A program made the translations under genes and the position numbers. The notes under the pieces were generated by a model that was not told the origin of the DNA, ran no database searches, and saw only the letters and a list, made by a program, of their open reading frames with translations. A stretch of DNA of 64,000 nt, from assembly GCA_949296645.1 (NCBI GenBank), contig CASFPH010000002.1, positions 103,464 to 167,463 of the forward strand, in the 5' to 3' direction. Origin of the DNA: an uncultured Bacteroidales bacterium (GTDB lineage Bacteria; Bacteroidota; Bacteroidia; Bacteroidales; UBA932). Numbering within the stretch: position 1 is the stretch's first letter; every line of letters starts with the position of its first letter. Shown piece after piece: positions 17,725-27,700 of this stretch.

Positions 17725-20550
17725 ATGTCACTATCATTTGCTGAAAGACACAACGGACCAAGATCGGGCGAAATCAAGGAAATGCTTGACACGCTGGGAC
17801 TGGGTTCGCTAGATGAACTTGTCAGAAAGACAGTTCCTGCCGACATTCTCCTAAAAGAACCGCTGGTCCTCTCGCCTGCAATGTCAGAAGCGGCATATCT
17901 TGACAGACTCAAGGACATGGTTTCCAGGAACCGCAAATTCCGCTCCCTTATCGGGATGGGATTCTACGGAACGGCGACAATGCCAGTCATAGCAAGGAAC
18001 ATTTTCGAAAATCCAAGCTGGTATACATCATATACTCCGTATCAGGCGGAAATTTCACAAGGAAGGCTCGAAGCACTCCTCAATTTCCAGACAATGATAA
18101 TGGACCTCACAGGTTTCGATCTGGCCAACTGCTCGCTTCTCGACGATGCGACTGCCGCAGCCGAAGCAATGAGAATGATGTATGAACTCAGAAGCAGGGA
18201 TGCCGTAAAAGCCGGCAAGAACGTTGTATTTGTCGACAACAACATCTTCCCGCACGTTGCAGGAGTACTGGAAACCCGTGCAAATGCCCTTGGTTTCATC
18301 ATCGAACGCGGAGATTTCAACACATACGCTTTCAATGAAGCATGCTACGGCGCCATCATCCAGTATCCGGCAGCAAACGGAGAAATAAGAGACTACAGTG
18401 AATTCTGTGCAAAGGCACATGAAAAAGGCATTCTTGTCACCGCATATTGCGACATACTTTCACTTGCAGTGCTTAAGGAACCTGCAGCATGGGGAGCGGA
18501 CATTGCAGTCGGCACCACACAGCGTTTCGGTATTCCTATGGGATTCGGAGGCCCTGTGGCAGGATACATGGCGACATCAGACAAATACAAAAGGAACATT
18601 CCCGGAAGAATTATAGGAGTGTCAGTAGACAGACTCGGAAACAAGGCACTAAGGCTTGCCCTCCAGACCCGCGAACAGCATATCAAGAGGGAAAAGGCCA
18701 CATCCAACGTATGTACCGCATCCGCACTTTCGGCTTCAATGGCAGGCATGTTCGCCGTATATCACGGACCTGAAGGCATAAGATCCATTGCGGAAAACGC
18801 ATGCAAATACGCCCACGTGGTTGCATCGAGACTGGCGGCTGCAGGATTCAGACTCACTACTGCCAATTTCTTCGATACCATAGAAATAAACGGCGTGAAT
18901 TCGGCGGAAATAAAGGAAAAGGCCCTTGCATCGGGATTCAACTTCTTCTATCCTGACAGCAACACCGTAAGGATAAGCTTCGACGAACTGTCCAACTGCG
19001 ATGAAGCAAGAAAAATACTTGCCGTTTTCGGAGTAGAAGTAAAATGCGGCGAAAAATGCGAAGCCATTGCGCCTACTGTGGAAATGAAGAGAGAAAGCGC
19101 ATATCTTACAGACGAGGTATTCAACAAATACCACTCGGAAACCGACATGATGCGCTACATCAAGAAACTCGAAAGAAGGGACATATCGCTTACCCACTCG
19201 ATGATACCTCTCGGATCATGCACCATGAAGCTCAATGCGGCAGCTGAAATGATGCCTTTGAGCTGGGCTGAACTCACGAACGTCCATCCGTTCGCACCTC
19301 AGGATCAGGCCGAAGGTTATCTTGAAATGATACACGAACTCGAACATGACCTTGCAGTCATTACAGGTTTCGATTCATGCTCTCTGCAGCCTAATTCTGG
19401 AGCCGCCGGAGAATATGCAGGACTCATGACAATAAGGGCATACCACCATTCAAGGAACGAAGCTCACAGAAACATCATGATAATTCCTACCTCGGCTCAC
19501 GGCACAAATCCGGCAAGTGCGGTAATGGCAGGATTCAAGATCGTTCTGGTAGGCTGCGATGAACACGGCAACATCGACGTGGAAGACCTTAAGGCAAAGG
19601 CTGCTGAAAACAGGGACAATCTCGCAGGAATAATGATAACATATCCGTCCACACACGGTATCTTCGAAGTGAAGATACGCGAAATTATCGATGCGATCCA
19701 CAAAAACGGAGGTCTCGTATTCATGGACGGAGCCAACATGAACGCACAGGTGGGTATTACAAACCCAGGCTTCATAGGAGCCGACGTATGTCACCTCAAC
19801 CTGCACAAATCATTTGCAATGCCTCATGGCGGCGGCGGTCCTGGAGTAGGCCCTATATGTATGGCAAAACATCTGACCCCGTTCCGTCCAGGACATTCCG
19901 TAATGCCGCAGTACGGCGGACAGGGAAATGCAGTAAGTGCTGCACCGTTCGGAAACGCACTGCTTCTTCCTATTACCCATGCATATATCAAGATGCTCGG
20001 AGCTGAAGGTCTCAAAATGGCAACATCACTGGCAATTCTAAATGCCAACTACATCTCTGCAAGACTCAAACCAGAATACAACACATTCTATACAGGAGCG
20101 ACAGGATATGTAGGACACGAATGCATAATAGACCTCCAGCATTTCAAATCAGAATACGGAGTAGACTCTACCGACATTGCAAAACGACTCATGGACTACG
20201 GTTTCCATGCACCGACACTGTCATTCCCGGTTCATGAAACCCTTATGGTCGAACCTACCGAAAGTGAAAGCAAGGGAGAGCTCGACAGGTTCATAGAAGC
20301 AATGCTTCAGATAAAGAAGGAATGCGAGGAGATAAAATCAGGCAAATACGATGCCGAAGACAACCCTGTAAAGAATTCGCCACATACGGCACTTGAAGTG
20401 TGCGGCAACGAATGGAACCATAAATATGACAGGGAAACCGCTGCATATCCGCTCGAATGGATAAAGGGCAACAAGTTCTGGCCTCATGTGGCCCGTGTCG
20501 ACAACGGATACGGAGACAGAAACCTTGCATGCAGCTGCCACCAGTTCTGA
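17725..20550 (+). CDS. gcvP: glycine dehydrogenase (decarboxylating), single-chain P-protein
   Basis: The PLP-dependent P-protein of the glycine cleavage system decarboxylates glycine and passes aminomethyl to the lipoyl H-protein. The 941-residue protein is the fused form: an N-terminal half (GcvPA-like, about 1-440, with YTPYQAEISQGRLEALLNFQ) and a C-terminal half (GcvPB-like) with SLTHSMIPLGSCTMKLN. The PLP-binding lysine lies in LNLHKSFAMPHGGGGPG (about Lys695). gcvT and gcvH are not adjacent. A hairpin terminator follows the gene. Confidence 0.97.
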   Translation: MSLSFAERHNGPRSGEIKEMLDTLGLGSLDELVRKTVPADILLKEPLVLSPAMSEAAYLDRLKDMVSRNRKFRSLIGMGFYGTATMPVIARNIFENPSWYTSYTPYQAEISQGRLEALLNFQTMIMDLTGFDLANCSLLDDATAAAEAMRMMYELRSRDAVKAGKNVVFVDNNIFPHVAGVLETRANALGFIIERGDFNTYAFNEACYGAIIQYPAANGEIRDYSEFCAKAHEKGILVTAYCDILSLAVLKEPAAWGADIAVGTTQRFGIPMGFGGPVAGYMATSDKYKRNIPGRIIGVSVDRLGNKALRLALQTREQHIKREKATSNVCTASALSASMAGMFAVYHGPEGIRSIAENACKYAHVVASRLAAAGFRLTTANFFDTIEINGVNSAEIKEKALASGFNFFYPDSNTVRISFDELSNCDEARKILAVFGVEVKCGEKCEAIAPTVEMKRESAYLTDEVFNKYHSETDMMRYIKKLERRDISLTHSMIPLGSCTMKLNAAAEMMPLSWAELTNVHPFAPQDQAEGYLEMIHELEHDLAVITGFDSCSLQPNSGAAGEYAGLMTIRAYHHSRNEAHRNIMIIPTSAHGTNPASAVMAGFKIVLVGCDEHGNIDVEDLKAKAAENRDNLAGIMITYPSTHGIFEVKIREIIDAIHKNGGLVFMDGANMNAQVGITNPGFIGADVCHLNLHKSFAMPHGGGGPGVGPICMAKHLTPFRPGHSVMPQYGGQGNAVSAAPFGNALLLPITHAYIKMLGAEGLKMATSLAILNANYISARLKPEYNTFYTGATGYVGHECIIDLQHFKSEYGVDSTDIAKRLMDYGFHAPTLSFPVHETLMVEPTESESKGELDRFIEAMLQIKKECEEIKSGKYDAEDNPVKNSPHTALEVCGNEWNHKYDRETAAYPLEWIKGNKFWPHVARVDNGYGDRNLACSCHQF

Positions 20551-20581
20551 TAAAAGAAAATTAAATGAACTACTGAAACGG

Positions 20582-20613
20582 AGGGATGTCTGCAAATCGG
20601 ACATCCCTTCATA
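20582..20613 (+). terminator. intrinsic terminator after gcvP
   Basis: AGGGATGTC (20582-20590) pairs perfectly with GACATCCCT (20600-20608), followed by TCATATTTTT. It separates gcvP from the channel gene that begins at 20639. Confidence 0.75.
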
Positions 20614-20638
20614 TTTTTAAAAATAAATCATAGCGGAA

Positions 20639-21910
20639 ATGGTTGACAAGGAAAAAGAACTGAAACTCATCACCGCCCTCCCGGACGCGATACACGGCTT
20701 CATGTTACGAAACGGCGTTCCTGAAGCCTTTGCGGCATGGCTTGATCAGATAATATCCATGGCAATAATCATACTCATAGCCTATCTGATCGGTATTGCC
20801 GCCGACAGGATAGGCAACAGGATAATGTTCAGGATAATGAGGCTGACCAAAACCGAATGGGATGACATATTCTACAAAAACCGTGTATTCCACAAGGCAA
20901 TCACAACCATACCTGCAATGATCATATATTCGCTCGTACCTCTGGCCATAAGATCGGCAGTCTGGATCTCCGTATTCAGAAAAATTGCGGTAATCTACAT
21001 AATAGTCCAGATAATCAGGGCGATTTCCTCTGCAACAACATCGCTTACGGAAATATATTCCGCAAAAACGCATTATTCCACAAAGCCGATAAAGGTATTT
21101 TTCCAGATTATCAACGTAGTGTCGATATTCTGCGGAGGAATAATCATTCTCAGCGTACTGATAAACGAATCCGTCACTACTCTGATTGCCGGACTCGGAG
21201 CCTCCATGGCAATAATAATGCTCATATTCAAGGACAGCATACTCGGATTCGTGGCAGGATGGCAGCTTTCGGCAAACGACCAGCTCAGGATAGGCGACTG
21301 GATTACGGTTCCGAAATACGGGGCTGACGGAGACGTCATAGAGATGAGTCTCTATGCCGTAAAGGTCAGGAACTTCGACAACACAATAACTACAGTACCG
21401 CCTTACGCTCTGATAAGCGAGTCCTTCCAGAACTGGAGAGGTATGCAGGAATCTGGTGGAAGAAGAATAAAGAGATCCATCAACATCGATATGAAAAGCG
21501 TACGTTTCTGCGACAGCGAAATGCTGGAACGGTTTTCGTCAATCGGCATACTTAGGGAATACATAGAAACAAAACAGAAGGAAATAGACGAGTTCAACGT
21601 GAAACTGCCCGAAAAATCCCCGATATACAGAAGGCAGACCAACCTCGGCGTATTCCGCGCCTATGTGACAAACTACCTTAAAAACAATCCGGAACTGAAC
21701 ACATCGCTTACATACATGGTAAGGCAGCTCCAGCCCACGGAAAAAGGTATTCCTCTGGAAATATACTGTTTCGTAGCCGACAAGAAATGGGTACATTACG
21801 AAAGCGTGCAATCGGATATTTTCGACCACATCATATCGATAATCCCGTTTTTCGGACTGGAAATATTCCAGTACCCGTCCGACAACAGAACCGCTGTCAT
21901 ATCCAATTGA
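20639..21910 (+). CDS. MscS-family mechanosensitive ion channel (YbdG-like)
   Basis: A 423-residue inner-membrane channel. Several N-terminal helices (about 38-60, 90-112, 115-130, 150-172) precede the pore-lining helix AGLGASMAIIMLIFKDSILGFVAG and the cytoplasmic MscS beta domain, which begins QLRIGDWITVPKYGADGDVIEMS. The longer C-terminal region and the NWRGMQESGGRRIKRSINID segment resemble the YbdG/MscM subfamily, which responds weakly to stretch and is linked to osmotic adaptation. Its 3' end overlaps the oppositely oriented miaA by 14 bases. Confidence 0.88.
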   Translation: MVDKEKELKLITALPDAIHGFMLRNGVPEAFAAWLDQIISMAIIILIAYLIGIAADRIGNRIMFRIMRLTKTEWDDIFYKNRVFHKAITTIPAMIIYSLVPLAIRSAVWISVFRKIAVIYIIVQIIRAISSATTSLTEIYSAKTHYSTKPIKVFFQIINVVSIFCGGIIILSVLINESVTTLIAGLGASMAIIMLIFKDSILGFVAGWQLSANDQLRIGDWITVPKYGADGDVIEMSLYAVKVRNFDNTITTVPPYALISESFQNWRGMQESGGRRIKRSINIDMKSVRFCDSEMLERFSSIGILREYIETKQKEIDEFNVKLPEKSPIYRRQTNLGVFRAYVTNYLKNNPELNTSLTYMVRQLQPTEKGIPLEIYCFVADKKWVHYESVQSDIFDHIISIIPFFGLEIFQYPSDNRTAVISN

Positions 21911-22823
21911 TTACCGTCCCCTTGCGTTCCATACCCCTGAACCATGTCATCTGCCGTTTCGCGAACTGATGTATCGCAATGGCAAGTTTTTCCCTCATCT
22001 CCGCAAAAGATAGAGAGCCGGAAATATACATGGTGACGAATTTGTATTCGAGCCCGTAGTAGATAAGGTCCTCGGGACTTATTCCTGAAGAAAGAAGCGA
22101 ACGGACTTCCTCAATCATTCCTCCGGCCAACCGCTGATCAAGCCTTATATCTATCCTGCGGTTTCTCTCATCCCTGTCTACTGAGATTCCGTAATATGCA
22201 ACTTTCCCTGGAAGACGGCTGCTGTCGGACGAGACTTCAGGATCTATACCGTGATCCTGATAATATTTCGCTATTTCTATGGCCCTTATAACTCGTTTTT
22301 TTGAATCGATATCGGTAGTATTGTGAAGCTGCTTCATTTCCGAAAGCATTTCCACCAGAGTATCCATATCCAGTTTTTCAAGTCCGGCCCTCAGCTCAGG
22401 ATCCGGTTCCACCTCATGAAGGGAATACCCCTTCGCCACCGCCTCGATATAAAGTCCGGAACCTCCGCACATTATCGGAAAAACTCCTCTTTCCTTTATA
22501 TCCTCATACACTTTCCTGAAATCTGACTGATATCTGAAAATATTGTATTTCTCACCTGCATCGGCTATGTCTATAAGATGATACGGTACGAAATCCCCGC
22601 CTTCTCTGTATTCCGACAAATCCTTGCCGGTTCCTATATCCATACCCCTGTAAACCTGCCTGGAATCGGCGGAAATTATCTCTGCAGGCATCCCGTTCTC
22701 CATGAATTTCCGGCAGAGTTCGACGGCGAATCTGGTTTTACCGCAGGCCGTAGGACCTGTAATCACCGCCATATCAGCCCCTGAGGCAAGAATTCCGGAC
22801 ATTGTTTCAGACACTTCTTTCAT
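21897..22823 (-). CDS. miaA: tRNA dimethylallyltransferase
   Basis: MiaA adds a dimethylallyl group to N6 of A37 in tRNAs that read codons starting with U. The protein has the P-loop VITGPTACGKT near its start, DSRQVYRGMDIGTGK, the HLIDIAD motif and GGSGLYIEA, all diagnostic. I used the ATG at 22823 (MKEVSETMSG); a second in-frame ATG at 22802 is possible, and the frame continues to a TTG at 22838. Length of about 308 residues is usual. Its last 14 bases are antisense to the channel gene. Its promoter lies in a palindrome shared with smpB. Confidence 0.93.
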   Translation of the reverse strand: MKEVSETMSGILASGADMAVITGPTACGKTRFAVELCRKFMENGMPAEIISADSRQVYRGMDIGTGKDLSEYREGGDFVPYHLIDIADAGEKYNIFRYQSDFRKVYEDIKERGVFPIMCGGSGLYIEAVAKGYSLHEVEPDPELRAGLEKLDMDTLVEMLSEMKQLHNTTDIDSKKRVIRAIEIAKYYQDHGIDPEVSSDSSRLPGKVAYYGISVDRDERNRRIDIRLDQRLAGGMIEEVRSLLSSGISPEDLIYYGLEYKFVTMYISGSLSFAEMREKLAIAIHQFAKRQMTWFRGMERKGTVINWI

Positions 22824-22866
22824 AAGGCAAAAACACAATAATTCATTAAATATGATGTAATTCGGT

Positions 22867-22883
22867 AAAATTAGCTAATTTTG
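22867..22883. promoter_or_regulatory. palindromic bidirectional promoter of miaA and smpB
   Basis: AAAATTAGCTAATTTT (22867-22882) is a perfect 16-base palindrome. Its plus-strand half gives TAATTTTG (22876-22883), an exact -7 match for smpB. Its minus-strand half gives TAATTTTA, one mismatch from the consensus, for miaA. The two start sites would diverge from a single site. Confidence 0.55.
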
Positions 22884-22901
22884 CGGGCCAATCAAACAAT
22901 T

Positions 22902-23357
22902 ATGCCGAAAGCAGGAAGCGAAATAGTAATAAAAAACAGAAGGGCATCCTTCGAATATGAATTTCTGGAGAACTACACTGCGGGAATTGTCCTGTGCGGA
23001 ACTGAAATCAAATCGATACGCGCCGGCAAGGCCTCTCTTGTCGACAGTTATTGCTATTTCATAAACGGCGAACTTTATGTAAAGAACATGCATATTGCGG
23101 AATACTGGTGGGGTTCATACAACTGCCATGATCCAAGAAGGGACCGGAAGCTGCTTCTAAACAAAAAGGAACTCAGAAAACTGCAACGTGCGACAAAGGA
23201 AAAGGGGCTCACAATAGTAGCCACCAGACTTTTCATTGCCGGCAACGGCTATGCAAAACTCGACATCTCCCTCGCAAAAGGGAAAAAGGAGTATGACAAA
23301 CGCCAATCCATCAAGGAAAAGGACATGAAGAGGGAATCATCCTACAGAATCAAATGA
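22902..23357 (+). CDS. smpB: SsrA-binding protein
   Basis: SmpB binds tmRNA and the ribosome to rescue stalled translation. The 151-residue protein has the usual signatures: [20 protein letters not shown] at the N-terminus, [19 protein letters not shown], and a basic tail from [16 protein letters not shown] that enters the ribosome mRNA channel. The frame opens at a TTG at 22881, but that codon is part of the promoter, so the ATG at 22902 ([12 protein letters not shown]) is the start. The tmRNA gene is not in this window. Confidence 0.96.
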   Translation: MPKAGSEIVIKNRRASFEYEFLENYTAGIVLCGTEIKSIRAGKASLVDSYCYFINGELYVKNMHIAEYWWGSYNCHDPRRDRKLLLNKKELRKLQRATKEKGLTIVATRLFIAGNGYAKLDISLAKGKKEYDKRQSIKEKDMKRESSYRIK

Positions 23358-23368
23358 CAATTGCGAAA

Positions 23369-23389
23369 CATGTGGAAATATTCCACATG
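23369..23389. repeat. perfect inverted repeat upstream of the RND efflux operon
   Basis: CATGTGGAA and TTCCACATG are separated by three bases. The dyad lies 12 bases after the smpB stop and 140 bases before the efflux adaptor start. It has no T-run, so it looks more like an operator or an RNA-stabilising stem than a terminator. Confidence 0.6.
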
Positions 23390-23416
23390 CACAATCACGT
23401 ACAGGACAAGCACCAC

Positions 23417-23437
23417 ACAGCTTAACATGCTGTTTTT
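23417..23437 (+). terminator. weak terminator-like hairpin after smpB
   Basis: ACAGC and GCTGT flank a seven-base loop and run into five T residues. The stem is only five base pairs, so it may be inefficient. It would separate smpB from the efflux operon. Confidence 0.4.
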
Positions 23438-23528
23438 CAAACCTTTCAAAACACTCAACATAAAATACCTTCAACGGAATCATTTTTGATTCACCATATC
23501 TCTGCATACCAAGCTAATCAAACTACAA

Positions 23529-24758
23529 ATGAACAGGAAAAGATACCTTAAAAGAACCTATCTCAGAATAGACAGACAATCCCATGACCTCGTCGTAAAA
23601 ATCAGGCGCTCCACCTGGAAGACATGGCTTGCAGCAGTGCTTTCGGTCGCTGCGATATCCATAGCAATATACTGGTACACACGTCCGGAACCGCCTGTAG
23701 CGGAACTTCCTGTCGTAGGAGTGGAAAAGGTGGGAACGCAGGATGTTGAAATATACGGAGACTATGTAGGAAGGATACGTGCACAACAGTTCGTGGAAAT
23801 ACGTGCACGCGTGGAAGGATATCTGGAAAAAATGCTCTTCGAGGAAGGAACCTATGTAAAAAAGGGACAGGTCCTTTTTATAATAGACCCTAAACAGTAC
23901 AAGGCCAAGGTCGACAAATCGAAGGCACAGCTTAACAAAAACAAGGCGCTTGCACTTAAGGCGCAGAGGGATCTCGAAAGGATAAGACCGCTTTTTGAAC
24001 AGAACGCCGCAAGTCAGCTGGACCTCGACAATGCGATTGCATCGTATGAAAGTGCGACAGCGGAGGTAATGATGAGCGAAGCGGATCTGACGCAGGACGA
24101 AATAGCCCTGGGATACACGACGGTAACTTCTCCGATAAGCGGATACATAAGTGAGCGTCACGTTGACCTCGGAACACTTGTCGGCACGGGCGGACAGTCG
24201 CTCCTTGCCACAATAGTCAAGAGCGATACCGTAAGGGTAGATTTCAGCATGACCGGACTCGACTACCTCAGAAGCAAGGAAAGAAATGTCAATCTCGGGC
24301 AAAGGGATTCCTCAAGGAAATGGGACCCGTACATAACGGTCACCCTTCCAGACAATTCGAAATACCCGTACAAGGGGCTTGTCGATTTCGCCGATCCACA
24401 GGTAGACCCTAAAACCGGAACATTCTCCGTAAGGGCTGAAATGCCGAATCCGGACCACATACTTCTGCCAGGGCAGTTCACCAAAGTAAGACTTCTCCTC
24501 GACGTGCGCGAAGACGCTGTAGTAGTTCCCTCCAAAGCACTGGTAATAGAAAAAGGCGGCGCGTATATCTTTGTCGTCAGGAGAGACAGCATTGTGGAAA
24601 AAAGGTTCATAGAGCTCGGACCTGAATTCGGGAACAACAGGGTTGTGGAAAGAGGACTTGTCAAAAACGAATCAATCGTTACAGAAGGATACCACAAACT
24701 GACCCACGGGATGAAGGTAGCTGTAAGCGACGACAAGAGAAAGACAAAGAACATTTAA
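23529..24758 (+). CDS. RND efflux periplasmic adaptor subunit
   Basis: The membrane-fusion protein that joins the inner-membrane pump and the outer-membrane channel. The 409-residue protein has a barrel/lipoyl region (QFVEIRARVEGYLEKMLFEEGTYVKKGQVLF), a helical hairpin (about 120-180) and the second lipoyl half (YTTVTSPISGYISERHVDLGTLV). Unlike AcrA-type lipoproteins there is no lipobox. Instead about 34 very basic residues precede a membrane helix (about 35-52), so it should be anchored as a type II membrane protein. It is first of a three-gene operon; the pump gene begins 28 bases later. A near-match -7 box, CATTTTTG, lies at 23481. Confidence 0.92.
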   Translation: MNRKRYLKRTYLRIDRQSHDLVVKIRRSTWKTWLAAVLSVAAISIAIYWYTRPEPPVAELPVVGVEKVGTQDVEIYGDYVGRIRAQQFVEIRARVEGYLEKMLFEEGTYVKKGQVLFIIDPKQYKAKVDKSKAQLNKNKALALKAQRDLERIRPLFEQNAASQLDLDNAIASYESATAEVMMSEADLTQDEIALGYTTVTSPISGYISERHVDLGTLVGTGGQSLLATIVKSDTVRVDFSMTGLDYLRSKERNVNLGQRDSSRKWDPYITVTLPDNSKYPYKGLVDFADPQVDPKTGTFSVRAEMPNPDHILLPGQFTKVRLLLDVREDAVVVPSKALVIEKGGAYIFVVRRDSIVEKRFIELGPEFGNNRVVERGLVKNESIVTEGYHKLTHGMKVAVSDDKRKTKNI

Positions 24759-24786
24759 CAGGAACCACAAAAGACACTTCACATAA

Positions 24787-27700
24787 ATGAAATCCGATTT
24801 CTTCATAGACAGACCGGTCTTCTCGACAGTATTGTCGGTACTGATAGTTCTGGTGGGACTCATAGGACTGGCACTTCTTCCGATAGACCAGTATCCGCAG
24901 ATTGTACCTCCGGTAGTGAAAATCAGTGCATCCTACCCGGGTGCCAGCGCACAGACCGTAAGCCAGGCCGTAGCCACACCTATCGAGCAGGAACTCAACG
25001 GAACACCGGGAATGATGTACATGGAATCAAGCAGCAACAACTCAGGAGGTTTCAGCGCGACGGTCACATTCGACATATCGACCAACCCGGATCTTGCCGC
25101 AGTGGAGATACAGAACAGGGTCAAACAGGCGGAATCAAGACTTCCCGCGGAAGTGGTGCAGAACGGAATATCGGTTGAAAAACAGTCTGCAAGCAGGCTG
25201 ATGACTATAACACTCCTTTCTTCCGACTCGAAATTCGATGAAATATACCTCAGCAACTATGCTACGCTCAATGTCATAGACATGTTGCGGAGGGTACCAG
25301 GAGTAGGAAGCATCTCGAATGTGGGAGGAAGATACTATGCCATGCAGATATGGGTACAGCCGGACAGACTTGCCAACCTGGGTCTGACAGTACAGGACCT
25401 TCAGAATGCACTCAAGGACCAGAACAGGGAATCGGCAGCTGGAGTTCTCGGACAGCAGCCCATTACCGGAATAGATGTCACAATCCCGATATCGGCACAG
25501 GGAAGACTTTCATCCGTGGAGGAATTCGAGGACATAGTTGTAAGAGCCAACAATGACGGATCCATAATAAGGCTGCGCGATGTAGCCAAAGTATCCCTTG
25601 AAGCCGGCTCATACAACACTGAAAGCGGAATCAACGGAGGAAACGCCGCGGTAATGAACATAAACATGCTTCCAGGGGCGAACGCCATGGAAGTCGCCGA
25701 GAATATAAAGAAGGAAATGGAAGAAATCAGCAGGAACTTCCCGGAGGGGATAAGCTACAATATCCCGTTCGACATGACCACGTATATTTCCGAATCGATA
25801 CATGAAGTATACAAAACGCTTTTCGAGGCACTTGTTCTCGTGATACTCGTGGTATTCCTTTCTCTTCAAAGCTGGAGAGCAACACTCATACCTACTATTG
25901 CGGTTCCGATTTCACTGATAGGAACATTCGGCGTAATGCTTGTCTTCGGGTTCTCGCTCAACATGATGACGCTGCTCGGACTTATCCTTGCCATCGGTAT
26001 AGTCGTCGACGATGCCATAGTTGTCGTGGAAAACGTGGAGCGAATCATGGAAAGGGAAAAACTTCCTGCCTACGAAGCCACCAAGAAGGCAATGTCGGAA
26101 ATAGGAAGCGCCCTCGTCGCCACTTCCCTTGTACTGTGTGCCGTATTCGTTCCGGTAAGTTTCCTTTCAGGAATCACTGGACTGATGTACAGGCAGTTCA
26201 CAATAACGATAGCAGTATCTGTCATAATTTCAACCATAGTTGCACTTACGTTGAGTCCGGTGATGTGCTCCATATTCCTGAAACCGCAGTCGGCCGAGAA
26301 CAAAAACTTGGTGTTCAGGACCATAAACAGATGGCTTGAAAAAGGAACGGGAATATATGAACGGATGATAAGAAGGAGCGTCGCAGAATCACACAGAATG
26401 ATTGCAGTATTCGCAATAACCATAATAGCAATACTCGTACTGAACCGTCTTGTGCCGCAGAGTTTCATGCCGCAGGAAGACCAGGGATATTTCACAGTGG
26501 AACTGGAAATGCCGGTGGGCACCACTCTTGAAAGGACAAGGGTTGTCGCAGACAGGGCCATGGACTTCTTCATGAGACATCCGGATATAGAATATGTTCT
26601 GAATGTAACGGGATCCAGCCCGCGCATAGGAAGCGCACAGGGCAATGCTCAGTTTACCGTCATTCTGAAACCATGGAAGGAAAGAAAGGGACACGACATA
26701 ACGAAGACGATGAAGGAAATACGTGATTCACTGTCACTGTATCCTGAAAGCAAGGTATACACCAGTACCCCTGCCGTAATACCGGGTCTCGGTTCTTCCG
26801 GAGGTTTCGAGATGGTACTTGAAGCAAGAGGAGATGCCTCCTATGAAGACCTTCAGGCAGCAGCCGACACTCTCGTAAAATATGCATCAATGCGAAAGGA
26901 GATGGCAGCCATATCGATATCGTCGCAGAGAAATATCCCGCAGCTCTATTTCGACGTCGACAGGGACAAGGCAAAGCTGCTCGGGGTCCCTATGTCGGAC
27001 ATATTTTCTACGATGAAGGCATTTACGGGTTCCATTTACGTGAACGATTTCAACATGTTCAACAGGGTATACAAGGTATATATCCAGGCAGACGCTTCAT
27101 ACAGGGCATATCAGGACAACCTGAACCTTTTCTTCGTAAGGGGATCCGACAACTCCATGGTACCCATAACATCTCTCGGCACGACTTCGTACACAACAGG
27201 TCCGGGAACGATAAAAAGATTCAACATGTTCAATTCCATAACGGTGACCGGAGAAGCGGCCCAGGGATACAGTTCGGGTGAAGTCATGAACATCCTTGAA
27301 GAAATAGCGCAGGAAAAGCTCCCGAACAACATAGGCGTGGAATGGAGCGGACTCTCATATCAGGAAAAAAAGGAAGGAGGAAAGACCGGACTTGTCATTG
27401 CGCTTGCACTTCTGTTCGTGTTCCTGTTTCTTGCAGCACAGTATGAAAGCTGGTCCATACCCGTTGCTGTCATATTATCCCTGCCTATAGCAGGTATGGG
27501 AGCATATCTCGGAGTATGGTTATGCGGAATGGAAAACAACGTATATTTCCAGATAGGACTCGTTATGCTCATCGGGCTTGTGGCCAAAAACGCCATACTT
27601 ATCGTGGAATTTGCGAAAGATGAAGTGGAAAAGGGACGTGATGTGCTTGAAGCGGCTACAGAAGCCGGCAAACTGCGATTCAGACCTATCGTCATGACAT

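Noticed and set aside
22881..22901. TTG-initiated N-terminal extension of smpB
   Set aside because: The TTG is part of the TAATTTTG promoter box, and the ATG at 22902 gives the normal SmpB start.
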